From the NCBI GenBank assembly GCA_024644725.1, contig JAHEHE010000029.1, forward strand, positions 1-32,206: 32,206 bases of DNA. Direction: 5' to 3'. Numbering within the stretch: position 1 is the first letter of the stretch; the number at the start of each line of letters is the position of its first letter. The notes under the pieces were generated by a model, which saw only the letters and a list, made by a program, of their open reading frames with translations, was not told the origin of the DNA and did not search any database. The stretch comes from Flavobacteriaceae bacterium. Its GTDB lineage: Bacteria; Bacteroidota; Bacteroidia; Flavobacteriales; Flavobacteriaceae. The position numbers and the translations under genes were made by a program. Positions 1 to 8,066 of the stretch are shown here, in pieces.

Positions 1-698
1 CTCAAATTCATGACCAGCCCCCCCATTCCATAGGACAAAAGCTCCTTCCATTTGCTGGAAGAAGGGCTGAAGCGAAACCGAAGACGGATTGGATTCCAGA
101 AGGCCAGGAGTACCAGAAAAAGGCCGTCGATCAAGAAGAGTCCTGTGATTAGCGCTGCTATGCTTTGACCTTGAATGAAGACCAGGTAGAGACTTGTCAA
201 AAAACTGAGAATGGCACGCACAGACTGAAGAATGGTGTATAATCGGGCGCGGGCCTCCAACCGTACCACAACGAGATAGCCCATGACGAGCTGGCTGAAG
301 ATCAAATGGCCGAAAGAGACAAGAATAAGTGTCCGGATCAGAGGCTTGGTCTCCAGAGCATACCAGGTTCCGGAACCCAGAACGAGAAGAACCAGGGAGA
401 TCCCAAAAAAGATCATCAAGTTGCCAAAGAGAAGCTCTGGGCATTTTTCAAGTTTGTACTTCTGATAGTAGCGCCAAAGAATGGAAGCGATCCAGGAAAA
501 AAGCAACATGCCCAAATAGGAGAAAGTCACTTGCACGATTCCCAGGTTTCCAAAGTCCTCGGTGCCGAAATGCCTTGTGAATACAGGGGTTTTGACAAAT
601 CCGACCAGGAGCGGAAAAAACGAGCTCAGCAAATACCACGAAAAATCCCGGAAGAGACTTTGGCCTGATTTCAATTCAGAATTCGATTCAGCGCTCAT
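1..698 (-). CDS. Polysaccharide flippase (Wzx/MVF-type), 3' part missing
   Basis: An open frame without a stop runs from an ATG at 698 to the left edge, giving about 232 residues of the N-terminal part. The protein starts MSAESNSELKSG and then shows long hydrophobic segments separated by short basic loops, with the early pattern SSFFPLLVGFVKTPVFTRHFG that is typical of oligosaccharide flippases (polysaccharide biosynthesis protein / MOP superfamily). Such proteins move lipid-linked sugar repeat units across the inner membrane. At least six membrane segments are visible before the sequence ends; full family members have about 12-14 and 420-500 residues. The start overlaps the end of the upstream glycosyltransferase by 11 nt, so the two are probably co-translated. 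Family assignment rests on membrane topology, the N-terminal pattern and context; the exact substrate cannot be read. Confidence 0.8.
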   Translation of the reverse strand, partial: MSAESNSELKSGQSLFRDFSWYLLSSFFPLLVGFVKTPVFTRHFGTEDFGNLGIVQVTFSYLGMLLFSWIASILWRYYQKYKLEKCPELLFGNLMIFFGISLVLLVLGSGTWYALETKPLIRTLILVSFGHLIFSQLVMGYLVVVRLEARARLYTILQSVRAILSFLTSLYLVFIQGQSIAALITGLFLIDGLFLVLLAFWNPIRLRFRFSPSSSKWKELLSYGMGGLVMNL

Positions 699-1947
699 CC
701 AATGCTTTCTTGTAATGGTTGCACAAATTATCGAATTCTTTCTGCCAATTGTATTTCACCCGGGCTGCCTCGATGCCGTTGTTGCGCATGGCAGTATACA
801 TTTTCTCCCCCCGCATCAGCGATTCGACAGCCTCCGCGACTTCTTCCGTATTCTCCGGATTTACGGTGATCCCGCAGGACTCCCTCTCGATCAGGTCCGC
901 GATATGTCCAAAGTTGCTGCCAATCACAGGGAGTCCGAAGGCCATGTACTCAAACAACTTGATTGGCATTTTGATCTGGAGGCTCGAGACGGGTTGCCAG
1001 AGAAGCAAGCCAATCCTGCTGGCCCGGTAATACTTTCCAACCTGCTCATAGGGAACCTGAGCTTTCATCTCGATCGTAGTGCTCAAATCGTGCCTCCTGA
1101 TGAACGACCGCATCTCCTCCCGGAGTCCAGGGGGATCGATCTTTCCGAGCAACAGAACTTGGAGTTCCGGGATTCTCGGTTTTAATTCACGAATTGCCTC
1201 CAATAATTTCCATGCGCCCCTTTGTTGGGTTAAAAGGCCACAATAGATAAGATCATAGCGTTTGTAACGATAGCTAAACTGGATATTGCCATTAAATCCG
1301 TTAGTCTTTTCAGAGGACGTAACACCTTTGAGGTCTCCTGCGAAAAGAGTGCGATCCAGGAAGTTGTAAAGGACCACGGCGCGATCTTCACCAATCGCCT
1401 TTGCAAATTCCTGTCGTACCCCGGGTTCGTTGGCGATGACCCGGTCGTAGCTCGACGCCTTTTTCTTCTCCCAGCGATCCACCCAGGAGGCAAAAATACC
1501 GACAAGCATTTTTGAGAGGCTCCCCGAATTATCCAGGCTCCTGTAGTCCTCTGCGTAAGGCTCCCGAGCATCATAAAAGACAACGGGATAATGTGGGAGG
1601 GCCTTGAGACGAGGAGCAATCCGGTTGAGCCATAGATCGTGAAAATGGTAGATATCTGCTTTCAGCTCGACGCAGGCGTCATATATCTTCTCATAGTTGT
1701 TCAAAGGATTGAGACGCTTGATCGCGAAATTAACAAACTTGTTTTTTGAATATGCTTTTAATGCCCAGATCCTGTACTCTATCCCTTCAGGAGTTCTGCC
1801 CTCATCGGCTTGAGGGCCGATCAAATAATAATGCACCTCCGCACCCAACTTTTTCATAGGGACCGCCATCTTCCAGTAGATCCTGTCATCGTACAGGTCG
1901 TGCTTGTCTGCAAGGAAACATATTTTGACGTCCTTAAAACAGTCCAT
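688..1947 (-). CDS. Family 4 glycosyltransferase (GT-B fold)
   Basis: This 419-residue protein is predicted to transfer a sugar from a nucleotide donor to a growing surface polysaccharide at the cytoplasmic face of the membrane. The N-terminal half begins with a Rossmann-like strand (VKICFLADKHDLYDDRIYW) followed by an acceptor-domain pattern. The C-terminal half holds the GT4 donor-site signature KLFEYMAFGLPVIGS, in which the glutamate contacts the nucleotide sugar, and a preceding YCGLLTQQRGAWKLLEAI strand-loop-helix. Length is normal for the family. It overlaps the upstream FemAB-like gene by 14 nt and the downstream flippase by 11 nt, which places it in one operon. The donor and acceptor sugars cannot be deduced. 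Confidence 0.88.
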   Translation of the reverse strand: MDCFKDVKICFLADKHDLYDDRIYWKMAVPMKKLGAEVHYYLIGPQADEGRTPEGIEYRIWALKAYSKNKFVNFAIKRLNPLNNYEKIYDACVELKADIYHFHDLWLNRIAPRLKALPHYPVVFYDAREPYAEDYRSLDNSGSLSKMLVGIFASWVDRWEKKKASSYDRVIANEPGVRQEFAKAIGEDRAVVLYNFLDRTLFAGDLKGVTSSEKTNGFNGNIQFSYRYKRYDLIYCGLLTQQRGAWKLLEAIRELKPRIPELQVLLLGKIDPPGLREEMRSFIRRHDLSTTIEMKAQVPYEQVGKYYRASRIGLLLWQPVSSLQIKMPIKLFEYMAFGLPVIGSNFGHIADLIERESCGITVNPENTEEVAEAVESLMRGEKMYTAMRNNGIEAARVKYNWQKEFDNLCNHYKKALDER

Positions 1948-2803
1948 ACAAACGGCTTTTCATAAAATAGTAAGTCTCTATTTGGCCGCCAAAGCTGCTG
2001 TAAAACCGAGCGACCCCAGGAATCATTGACCCTTCGAAGTCAAGCAAAAGGTCAGTGCCCTGATGCTCTCGAATCAAGCTGTGCAGGATAAATGTTGGAG
2101 CGTCCAGGTCCTTTCCCTTCTTGTTGGCGACTGGGAACAGATAGGTGATTCTTCGGTGATCCTTCAGCCAGAGCAATCCCCCGATCCATTGATCCTCATC
2201 AATGACGTTCCAGGTTCGAACCCTATCCGGATCATGGTCAATTACCCTATTCAATGCCTCGACCAAAGGAGCATCAGGCACATATCCAAGATCGCCCTGA
2301 TCCAGATGCTTGAGAAAATAAGCTGGTTCTAGTGATTTTTCCAGTTTCAACCTGTCAAATCCCTTGTTGATGATCCTTTTTCGGTTGGTGTTGAAAGAAC
2401 CTAATAAATCTTGGTAGTTCTTGTCCAGGATCAAAGTATAGTTTAGGCGCTCCTGCCAGGCTCCCTTCGGTCGGCTCCCGGAATGGAATGCATAATCCAC
2501 CAGTATAAACTTGGATCTTAGACTTTTGTAAAAATTGTCTTCCAACTCCTCACTGATTTCTTCGGAAGAGAAAACTCCGAGCTGTTGAACGAATGCCGGC
2601 GTGTAAACGTAGTTCAGACCGAACTTCCTTCGACGGGGAACGGGCATTACGGCCTTGTAATCCTTGTAGATCAGAGCATCCCAGTTCCGTGCCGTAGCGT
2701 CGAGATAGCTGCTTGTTGCGTAAACCCTGAAATTATCTGAGCCTGAGACGCAACGGTCGTAGTGCTCCTTGTCAATATCCTCGTATGCTACCAGATCGAT
2801 CAT
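1934..2803 (-). CDS. FemAB/GNAT-like acyl or aminoacyl transferase
   Basis: A 289-residue soluble protein. It resembles the GNAT-fold proteins with FemAB-like architecture often found in Bacteroidota polysaccharide loci: an N-terminal region with SSYLDATARNWDALIYKD followed by a proline-basic stretch MPVPRRRKFGLNYVYTPAFVQQLG, and a C-terminal half with GGLLWLKDHRRITYLFPVAN and LLLDFEGSMIPGVARFYSSFGG, which resembles the acceptor-binding end of FemAB proteins. The likely role is acylation or aminoacylation of a sugar or other envelope component. Its stop and the start of the downstream glycosyltransferase overlap by 14 nt, and its ATG directly abuts the stop of the polysaccharide deacetylase gene with no gap. 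The family call is fairly safe; the substrate is unknown. Confidence 0.75.
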   Translation of the reverse strand: MIDLVAYEDIDKEHYDRCVSGSDNFRVYATSSYLDATARNWDALIYKDYKAVMPVPRRRKFGLNYVYTPAFVQQLGVFSSEEISEELEDNFYKSLRSKFILVDYAFHSGSRPKGAWQERLNYTLILDKNYQDLLGSFNTNRKRIINKGFDRLKLEKSLEPAYFLKHLDQGDLGYVPDAPLVEALNRVIDHDPDRVRTWNVIDEDQWIGGLLWLKDHRRITYLFPVANKKGKDLDAPTFILHSLIREHQGTDLLLDFEGSMIPGVARFYSSFGGQIETYYFMKSRLYGLF

Positions 2804-4129
2804 TCACTGCTTCAACTTGCTCATCTCCCTCAACAGGCTCTCGTAGAGTTTGGACCAACCTCGCCAATCGCCGTTTCCGCTCGCCGATTCATTGTGAAAC
2901 ACTGTGATCATAGTGCCTTGCACTTTTCTGACCTCATTGGCCAGGTGCATAATCGTATTGTAAGCTTTCTTGGGCGTAAAGTTCAAATAATCCTTCAGGG
3001 TCACATCCATCGCCGCAAAAGGAAATACCTTGAGTGGCGTTTGAATTTCAAAATCCAGGTCGTAGAAATAAAAAGGAGTGCAGGTACCCGCCCTGAAGCC
3101 AAAGTGGGAGGCATAACCCATGGAGTAATCCTGTTTGATCTCCAGATCCACCAGATGCTGATAGGTCTCCGGCAGTGCAACCCTCAAATAATGCTGCCTC
3201 GATTTGGTTATCGGAAAATTGACAATGCTCTCCAGGAGGGATTGCTCCTTTTTGATCTTCTGCTCATTTTGCATGCTGTAATAGGACGGATGAATGCCCA
3301 CGGTGCAGTAATCGGCAATGTCCTTGATCTGCAAGCGGTAATTGCTGTTTCCGGGAGATATGTTCTTGTCATACGTTCCGTATTCCCCAAGCAGAAAAAA
3401 GAACAGGGTTCGGATGTTGTGCTTCTTGCGCAAACCGACCAATGTATCGTAGACATCATAAGGATCCTTTTGCAAGCCGAATATCACCAGGAAGCGCATC
3501 CACAATTCCCCGATGTTCAGCTGGGACAGGTCCTTCACAATGCCCCCTACATTCCTTGTAAAGCCCTTGTGCTTGAATTTGAAGGCCATGTCTATGTCTA
3601 TCGTGGAAATGAAGTCGAACTTTCTGTTTTCATTTTTCAATTCGTCCTCAAACTTCGGAAAAGCCTTTCTCAGCAGCTCCCCGAATTTAAGTGCCCAGAT
3701 GTCAATGACCGGTCGATCCAGGAATTTGTTCTGATAGGACAGGCTTTCAGAGGCCGGAAATCTTTCGTGTTCATCCTTCAAATGCGGCAGGTATTCCTCG
3801 TAGCGGGAGATCAGGTAAAAGCTCGCGGCAAAGATGTCGCATGGCACATCACTCCCCGGGTTGGTTTGAAAGAAACAGGGTGCGCCATCCCATTGAACCA
3901 TATTGATCTCCAGGTAGTCTATGCCCTGGTTGAACAGCAGTTCGTTGTTCTTGACAAAAAGCTCGTTGCCCAAAGCCTGTCGCGTGTAGGAAAACTTGAG
4001 GCCGTCATGAGCAATAAACTCCTCCACTTTGCTTGTGAAACCAACCTCGAGTCCGAGGATGCGGGTCAGGACATGCCTGAAAATATAGTTCAGTCGAGGT
4101 GTGATGCTATGGCTGTAAACGAGAAGCAT
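2804..4129 (-). CDS. Polysaccharide deacetylase family protein (DUF7033 + NodB-like)
   Basis: This 441-residue protein has an N-terminal domain of the DUF7033 type (about residues 1-150; IDYLEINMVQWDGAPCFFQT region) followed by a NodB-like carbohydrate esterase domain. Visible NodB landmarks are the aspartate motif STIDIDMAFKFKHKG near residue 176 and the metal-site motif GIHPSYYS near residue 277. Such enzymes remove N- or O-acetyl groups from sugars in surface or capsular polysaccharide. It is the first gene of a tightly packed minus-strand run with the FemAB-like protein, glycosyltransferase and flippase, and a good promoter box lies 20 nt upstream. No signal peptide is evident, so a cytoplasmic site is likely. 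The deviating STIDID motif (versus the usual TFDDG) is common in this subfamily. Confidence 0.85.
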   Translation of the reverse strand: MLLVYSHSITPRLNYIFRHVLTRILGLEVGFTSKVEEFIAHDGLKFSYTRQALGNELFVKNNELLFNQGIDYLEINMVQWDGAPCFFQTNPGSDVPCDIFAASFYLISRYEEYLPHLKDEHERFPASESLSYQNKFLDRPVIDIWALKFGELLRKAFPKFEDELKNENRKFDFISTIDIDMAFKFKHKGFTRNVGGIVKDLSQLNIGELWMRFLVIFGLQKDPYDVYDTLVGLRKKHNIRTLFFFLLGEYGTYDKNISPGNSNYRLQIKDIADYCTVGIHPSYYSMQNEQKIKKEQSLLESIVNFPITKSRQHYLRVALPETYQHLVDLEIKQDYSMGYASHFGFRAGTCTPFYFYDLDFEIQTPLKVFPFAAMDVTLKDYLNFTPKKAYNTIMHLANEVRKVQGTMITVFHNESASGNGDWRGWSKLYESLLREMSKLKQ

Positions 4130-4149
4130 TGGATCGATATTCGTTCTTC

Positions 4150-4157
4150 AAATGTAA
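4150..4157 (-). promoter_or_regulatory. Promoter -7 box for the polysaccharide operon
   Basis: The minus strand reads TACATTTG, an exact match to the Bacteroidetes -7 consensus TAnnTTTG, about 20 nt before the ATG of the deacetylase gene. A weak -33 element (TTTC/TTCG) lies 19 nt further upstream. The predicted leader is therefore only about 10-15 nt long. The assignment rests on the motif and its position. Confidence 0.55.
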
Positions 4158-4206
4158 CCTTTCTGTTGGGCATTTCGAAAAAATTTACATGGGATCCTCA
4201 AAGGGA

Positions 4207-4908
4207 TCACATCAGATCCTCGTCAACGAAGCTGAAATGACCCTGTTCGGTCACAATAACATGGTCGATGACCTTGATATCAAGCAACTTGCCTCCACGA
4301 ACAATCTTCTTTGTAAGATTTTTGTCCGACTCGCTGGGTGTCAAATTGCCGGATGGATGATTATGGCACAGAATAACGCTGGTGGCACCGTGCTGCATGG
4401 CCAGCTTGAAAACTAGTCGAACATCTACAAGGGTGGCCGTCATGCCACCTTTGCTGAGTTGAACCCTGGCCTCAACGCGATTTGCCCCGTTGAGGTAAAG
4501 GATCCAGAACTCCTCATGGTTCAACTCTCCGATCACGGGTTGCATGAGCTCAAACACAGACTGGGAGCTTACAATCTTGGGCTTTTGAACCGGGAATTCA
4601 CTGGTTCTTCTTCTGCCGAGCTCCAGCGCAGTCACAATAATAAGTGCCTTTACCTTGCCGATTCCCTCAAATTTCATGAGTTCCGTGACAGGTGCCCGGG
4701 CAATCCTGTAAAGGCTGTTATCAAACGATCCCAGAATTCTGCGTGCCAAATCGACGGCGCTTTCCCTGCGATTTCCTGTTCCGATCAGAATGGATAACAG
4801 CTCTGCATCCGAAAGGGAAGTCTTGCCATTTTGAATCAGTTTCTCACGTGGGCGGTCAAGAGGTTTCCAATGCTTCATCGTAAATGAGCGGCTCTTGGTT
4901 TCAGTCAT
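4207..4908 (-). CDS. radC: RadC family JAB/MPN-domain protein
   Basis: A 233-residue protein of normal RadC length. The N-terminal part carries the UPF0758 helix-hairpin-helix region (LSDAELLSILIGTGNRRESA, then LMKFEGIGKVKALIIVTALELGRR). The C-terminal part is the JAB metalloprotease-like domain with the metal-binding signature CHNHPSGNLTPSESD. The HNHPSG histidines and the final aspartate are all present, so a catalytic metal site is predicted. Despite the name, the role in DNA repair is doubtful; in related proteins no clear function is established. The gene stands alone on the minus strand, 77 nt upstream of the polysaccharide deacetylase gene and divergent from trkA. Confidence 0.93.
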   Translation of the reverse strand: MTETKSRSFTMKHWKPLDRPREKLIQNGKTSLSDAELLSILIGTGNRRESAVDLARRILGSFDNSLYRIARAPVTELMKFEGIGKVKALIIVTALELGRRRTSEFPVQKPKIVSSQSVFELMQPVIGELNHEEFWILYLNGANRVEARVQLSKGGMTATLVDVRLVFKLAMQHGATSVILCHNHPSGNLTPSESDKNLTKKIVRGGKLLDIKVIDHVIVTEQGHFSFVDEDLM

Positions 4909-4950
4909 AATTTAACCGGTTTAGCGCCGAAAAGTATAAAAGAAAAACAA

Positions 4951-4958
4951 TACATTTG
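4951..4958 (+). promoter_or_regulatory. Promoter -7 box for trkA-trkH
   Basis: TACATTTG matches the Bacteroidetes -7 consensus exactly and lies 70 nt before the trkA start. No good -33 TTTG/TTG was found at the usual 19-21 nt spacing, which lowers confidence. If used, it gives a leader of about 65 nt. Confidence 0.45.
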
Positions 4959-5027
4959 TACGATAAATACGACAGATTCTAGGGTAAAACACTACTCCGC
5001 AGCAAATGCTCGTATAAAGACTTTGAG

Positions 5028-6377
5028 ATGAAAATAATCATTGCCGGTGCCGGAGAGGTGGGGTTTCATTTATCCAAGCTCCTCTCGTATGAGTCGCACG
5101 AGATCATCCTTATCGACAAGGACAAGGATCGATTGCTTTACGCCGACACCAAACTCGACATCAAGACTCAACAGGATGATGCGACCTCCATAAGTGCCCT
5201 AATGAACGCAAACATCGAGAATACGGATCTCTTTATCGCTGTAACCTCGTCAGAAACCACAAATATCACGGCTTGCGTCATCTCCAAAAAACTAGGGGCC
5301 AAACAAACCATAGCCCGGATCAGCAATTCAGAGTTCACCGACAATAAAGACAAGATCAATTTCACTGAGCTGGGCATCGACGAGCTGATTTCGACAGAAG
5401 AACTTGCGACCAATGAGATCAAACTGCTTCTGGAAAAGGCGACCTTTCACGAAACCCACGAATTTGAGGAGGGGAAACTGACCATGGTGGGCCTCACCCT
5501 GTCGCTTACGGCTCCTTTTGTCGGAAAAACAGTGAAGGAAGCGGCTGACAGCCTCGCCGGGATCAATTTCATGCCCATTGTGATCAAACGCAAAATTGGT
5601 GGAGAGACCATCATCCCGAGGGGCGACACCCTATTCAAAGAAGGTGACCAGGCCTATTTCATTACACTCCAGGAAGGAGTTGAGGAACTCAACCGCCTGG
5701 CGGCAAAAAAATACAAACCTATCAAAGACGTCATGATACTTGGAGGAAGCAAGATCGGGCAAAAATCGGCTCAGAACCTCTGCGACAAGAGCATGAACAT
5801 CAAGATCATTGAGTACCACAAAAAAAGGGCGATAGAATTGGCAGAAGAACTGCCCAACGCCCTGGTGATTTATGGCGATGGTCGGGATGTGGAGCTTCTC
5901 GAGGAGGAGAACGTCTCTGAAATGGATGCAGTGGTCGCTGTTACCGGTCGTTCTGAGACCAATATCATGTCGTGCCTGGTGGCAAAATCCAAAGGTGTGG
6001 AACGCACAATCGCGCTCGTTCAGAATGTCGATTATTTCAATCTTTCCAAGAACATTGGAATTGATACCCTGATCAATAAAAAGCTCCTTGCAGCCAATAC
6101 CATCTTCCGTTACATCCGCAAAGGCGAAGTCCTTGAAATGACCATTTTGAATGATGTAAATGCTGAGATTCTCGAATTCAAGGCACAGAAAAACTCCAAG
6201 ATCACGCGAAAAATGATAAAGGATCTTAAGATGCCCAGAGGTGCGATCATTGGAGGAGTCATTCGCGACAACGAGGGCATCATCGCCCTGGGTGACTTCC
6301 AGGTCCGGGAAAATGACAAGGTCGTCATGTGCTGCCTTCCCAAAAACATTTCCAAGGTGGAAAAAATGTTCAATTGA
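5028..6377 (+). CDS. trkA: Trk system potassium uptake protein TrkA
   Basis: A 449-residue cytoplasmic gating subunit of the Trk potassium channel-transporter. It has the usual double arrangement: RCK_N domain 1 begins at residue 1 with the nucleotide-binding loop GAGEVG and the acidic strand end LIDKDKDR; a TrkA_C (RCK_C) domain follows (about residues 145-220); then a second RCK_N with ILGGSKIGQKSAQNLC (about residue 235) and a second RCK_C at the C terminus. It binds NAD(H) or ATP/ADP and controls the TrkH pore. The trkH start lies 8 nt after the trkA stop. The length and order match the family, and no key residue is missing in the first glycine-rich loop; the second is less canonical, as is usual. 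Confidence 0.96.
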   Translation: MKIIIAGAGEVGFHLSKLLSYESHEIILIDKDKDRLLYADTKLDIKTQQDDATSISALMNANIENTDLFIAVTSSETTNITACVISKKLGAKQTIARISNSEFTDNKDKINFTELGIDELISTEELATNEIKLLLEKATFHETHEFEEGKLTMVGLTLSLTAPFVGKTVKEAADSLAGINFMPIVIKRKIGGETIIPRGDTLFKEGDQAYFITLQEGVEELNRLAAKKYKPIKDVMILGGSKIGQKSAQNLCDKSMNIKIIEYHKKRAIELAEELPNALVIYGDGRDVELLEEENVSEMDAVVAVTGRSETNIMSCLVAKSKGVERTIALVQNVDYFNLSKNIGIDTLINKKLLAANTIFRYIRKGEVLEMTILNDVNAEILEFKAQKNSKITRKMIKDLKMPRGAIIGGVIRDNEGIIALGDFQVRENDKVVMCCLPKNISKVEKMFN

Positions 6378-6385
6378 TCGCGGAA

Positions 6386-7897
6386 ATGAAAAAGTTCAAC
6401 ATCAAAGTCATTCTTCAGTTGATGGGAATACTTCTCCTGTTCAACGGAGGCTTTATGTTGATCTCTGCCCTGGTCAGCCTTTACTACGACGACGGAGCCC
6501 TCGAAGGCATCTTACTCGCAGGGATCGTTACCCTGACCCTGGGGCTTATTCTGCGATTTGCCACCAAAGGCTTTAAAAAGAGCATTAAAAAGCGTGAAGG
6601 TTACCTGGTGGTCAGCCTGGGTTGGATAACTATGTCTCTGTCTGGTGCGCTGCCTTACATGTTCTCAGGAGCCATTCCTTCCTTTACCGATGCCTTCTTC
6701 GAGACCATGTCGGGTTATACCACAACGGGGGCGTCGATCCTTCAGGACATCGAGATCATTCCCAGGAGCATCCTGTTTTGGAGAAGTACGACGCATTGGA
6801 TCGGTGGCATGGGTATCATCGTATTGGCCATTGCCATCCTGCCGCTTCTCGGTATCGGGGGTATGCAAATGTTTGCTGCCGAGGCTCCGGGACCTTCTGC
6901 TGACAAACTTCACCCCAGGATCACGGATACGGCCAAAAGACTCTGGCTGCTCTATTTTGGTCTGACCCTGGTCGAGGCCCTTCTGCTCAAATTGGCAGGT
7001 ATGGGTTATTTTGACGCTGTAAATCACGCCATGAGCACCTTGTCAACAGGTGGTTTTTCGACGAAGAACGCGAGTATCGCTCACTGGAACGATGCCCCGT
7101 TGATACAGTACATCATCTCGTTTTTCATGCTAGTTGCGGGAACCAACTTTGTCCTGACCTATTTCGCGGTAAAAGGAAGATTCAAACACTATTTCAAGGA
7201 TGAAGAATTCAAGTTCTATTTCATTGCCATTATTGGGATCACCCTGATCACCACCCTGGGAATCTATTTCTATGCCGATGTTTCCCGGGTCCCGACCGAA
7301 GTTCAGGTAATCGCCCACCCCATGGTCAATGGCGAGCTCGAAAGCTCCTTTCGACACGCCCTCTTCCAGGTATTGGCCGTGATAACTACGACAGGATTCG
7401 TCACTGCTGATTTTACGGTCTGGACGCCATTTCTCAAAGTGCTTTTCTTTCTTATGATGTTTCTCGGGGCCTCTGCCGGCTCAACCGCCGGAGGAGTTAA
7501 AATCGTAAGGCACATCATCATGATCAAAAACGGTTTCCTCGAATTCAAACGCAGTTTGCATCCCAGCGGAATCATTCCTGTGCGATACAACGATAAGCCC
7601 GTGACCCGGGGCATCGTTTTCAACATCATGGCATTTTTCATCCTCTACCTCATCATTTTTGCCATAGGGGCCCTTGTATTCAGCTTCATGGATATCGACT
7701 ATGTAACTGCCATGGGTGCTGCCGCCTCTTCTCTGGGCAATGTCGGGCCCGCATTCGGTGACCTCAGCCCGGTAAACAACTACTCAAGCCTTCCTCCCTT
7801 TGGCAAATGGTGGTCGGCCATGCTCATGCTCTTTGGTCGCCTCGAGTTGTTTACGATATTGATAATTTTCACCCCGTATTTTTGGAGAAACAATTAG
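6386..7897 (+). CDS. trkH: Trk potassium uptake channel subunit TrkH
   Basis: A 503-residue polytopic membrane protein that forms the potassium pore gated by TrkA. The four half-pore loops with their selectivity glycines can be seen in order: MSGYTTTGASI, MSTLSTGGFST, VITTTGFVTADF and ASSLGNVGPAFGDL. About ten membrane helices are evident. The start chosen is ATG at 6386, which gives MKKFNIKVILQLMGILLL, the normal family N-terminus; an ATG at 6329 in the same frame lies inside trkA and would add 19 residues that do not look like the family. The gene is 8 nt behind trkA, so both are one operon. Co-expression of gate and pore is the usual arrangement. Confidence 0.95.
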   Translation: MKKFNIKVILQLMGILLLFNGGFMLISALVSLYYDDGALEGILLAGIVTLTLGLILRFATKGFKKSIKKREGYLVVSLGWITMSLSGALPYMFSGAIPSFTDAFFETMSGYTTTGASILQDIEIIPRSILFWRSTTHWIGGMGIIVLAIAILPLLGIGGMQMFAAEAPGPSADKLHPRITDTAKRLWLLYFGLTLVEALLLKLAGMGYFDAVNHAMSTLSTGGFSTKNASIAHWNDAPLIQYIISFFMLVAGTNFVLTYFAVKGRFKHYFKDEEFKFYFIAIIGITLITTLGIYFYADVSRVPTEVQVIAHPMVNGELESSFRHALFQVLAVITTTGFVTADFTVWTPFLKVLFFLMMFLGASAGSTAGGVKIVRHIIMIKNGFLEFKRSLHPSGIIPVRYNDKPVTRGIVFNIMAFFILYLIIFAIGALVFSFMDIDYVTAMGAAASSLGNVGPAFGDLSPVNNYSSLPPFGKWWSAMLMLFGRLELFTILIIFTPYFWRNN

Positions 7898-8066
7898 ACA
7901 GATGCCCTTTTGGCGGAATCTCTTGTTCATTCCTCAAAGCTTAACTGGAAAGGGGATTAAAAATGAGTTCAAAAATCAGTAACTTGCATGCCTGTAGCCT
8001 GCCAGGGAAAACCGGTGTAATCCATGGGCATCGCTGCAGAATCAATCGGCATAAATCTCTTTCCAC

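Noticed and set aside
2762..4240. Plus-strand 492-codon open frame opposite the polysaccharide deacetylase gene
   Set aside because: It is a mirror frame of the minus-strand deacetylase gene, whose translation shows recognisable motifs. The plus-strand product has no family features and no sensible start context.
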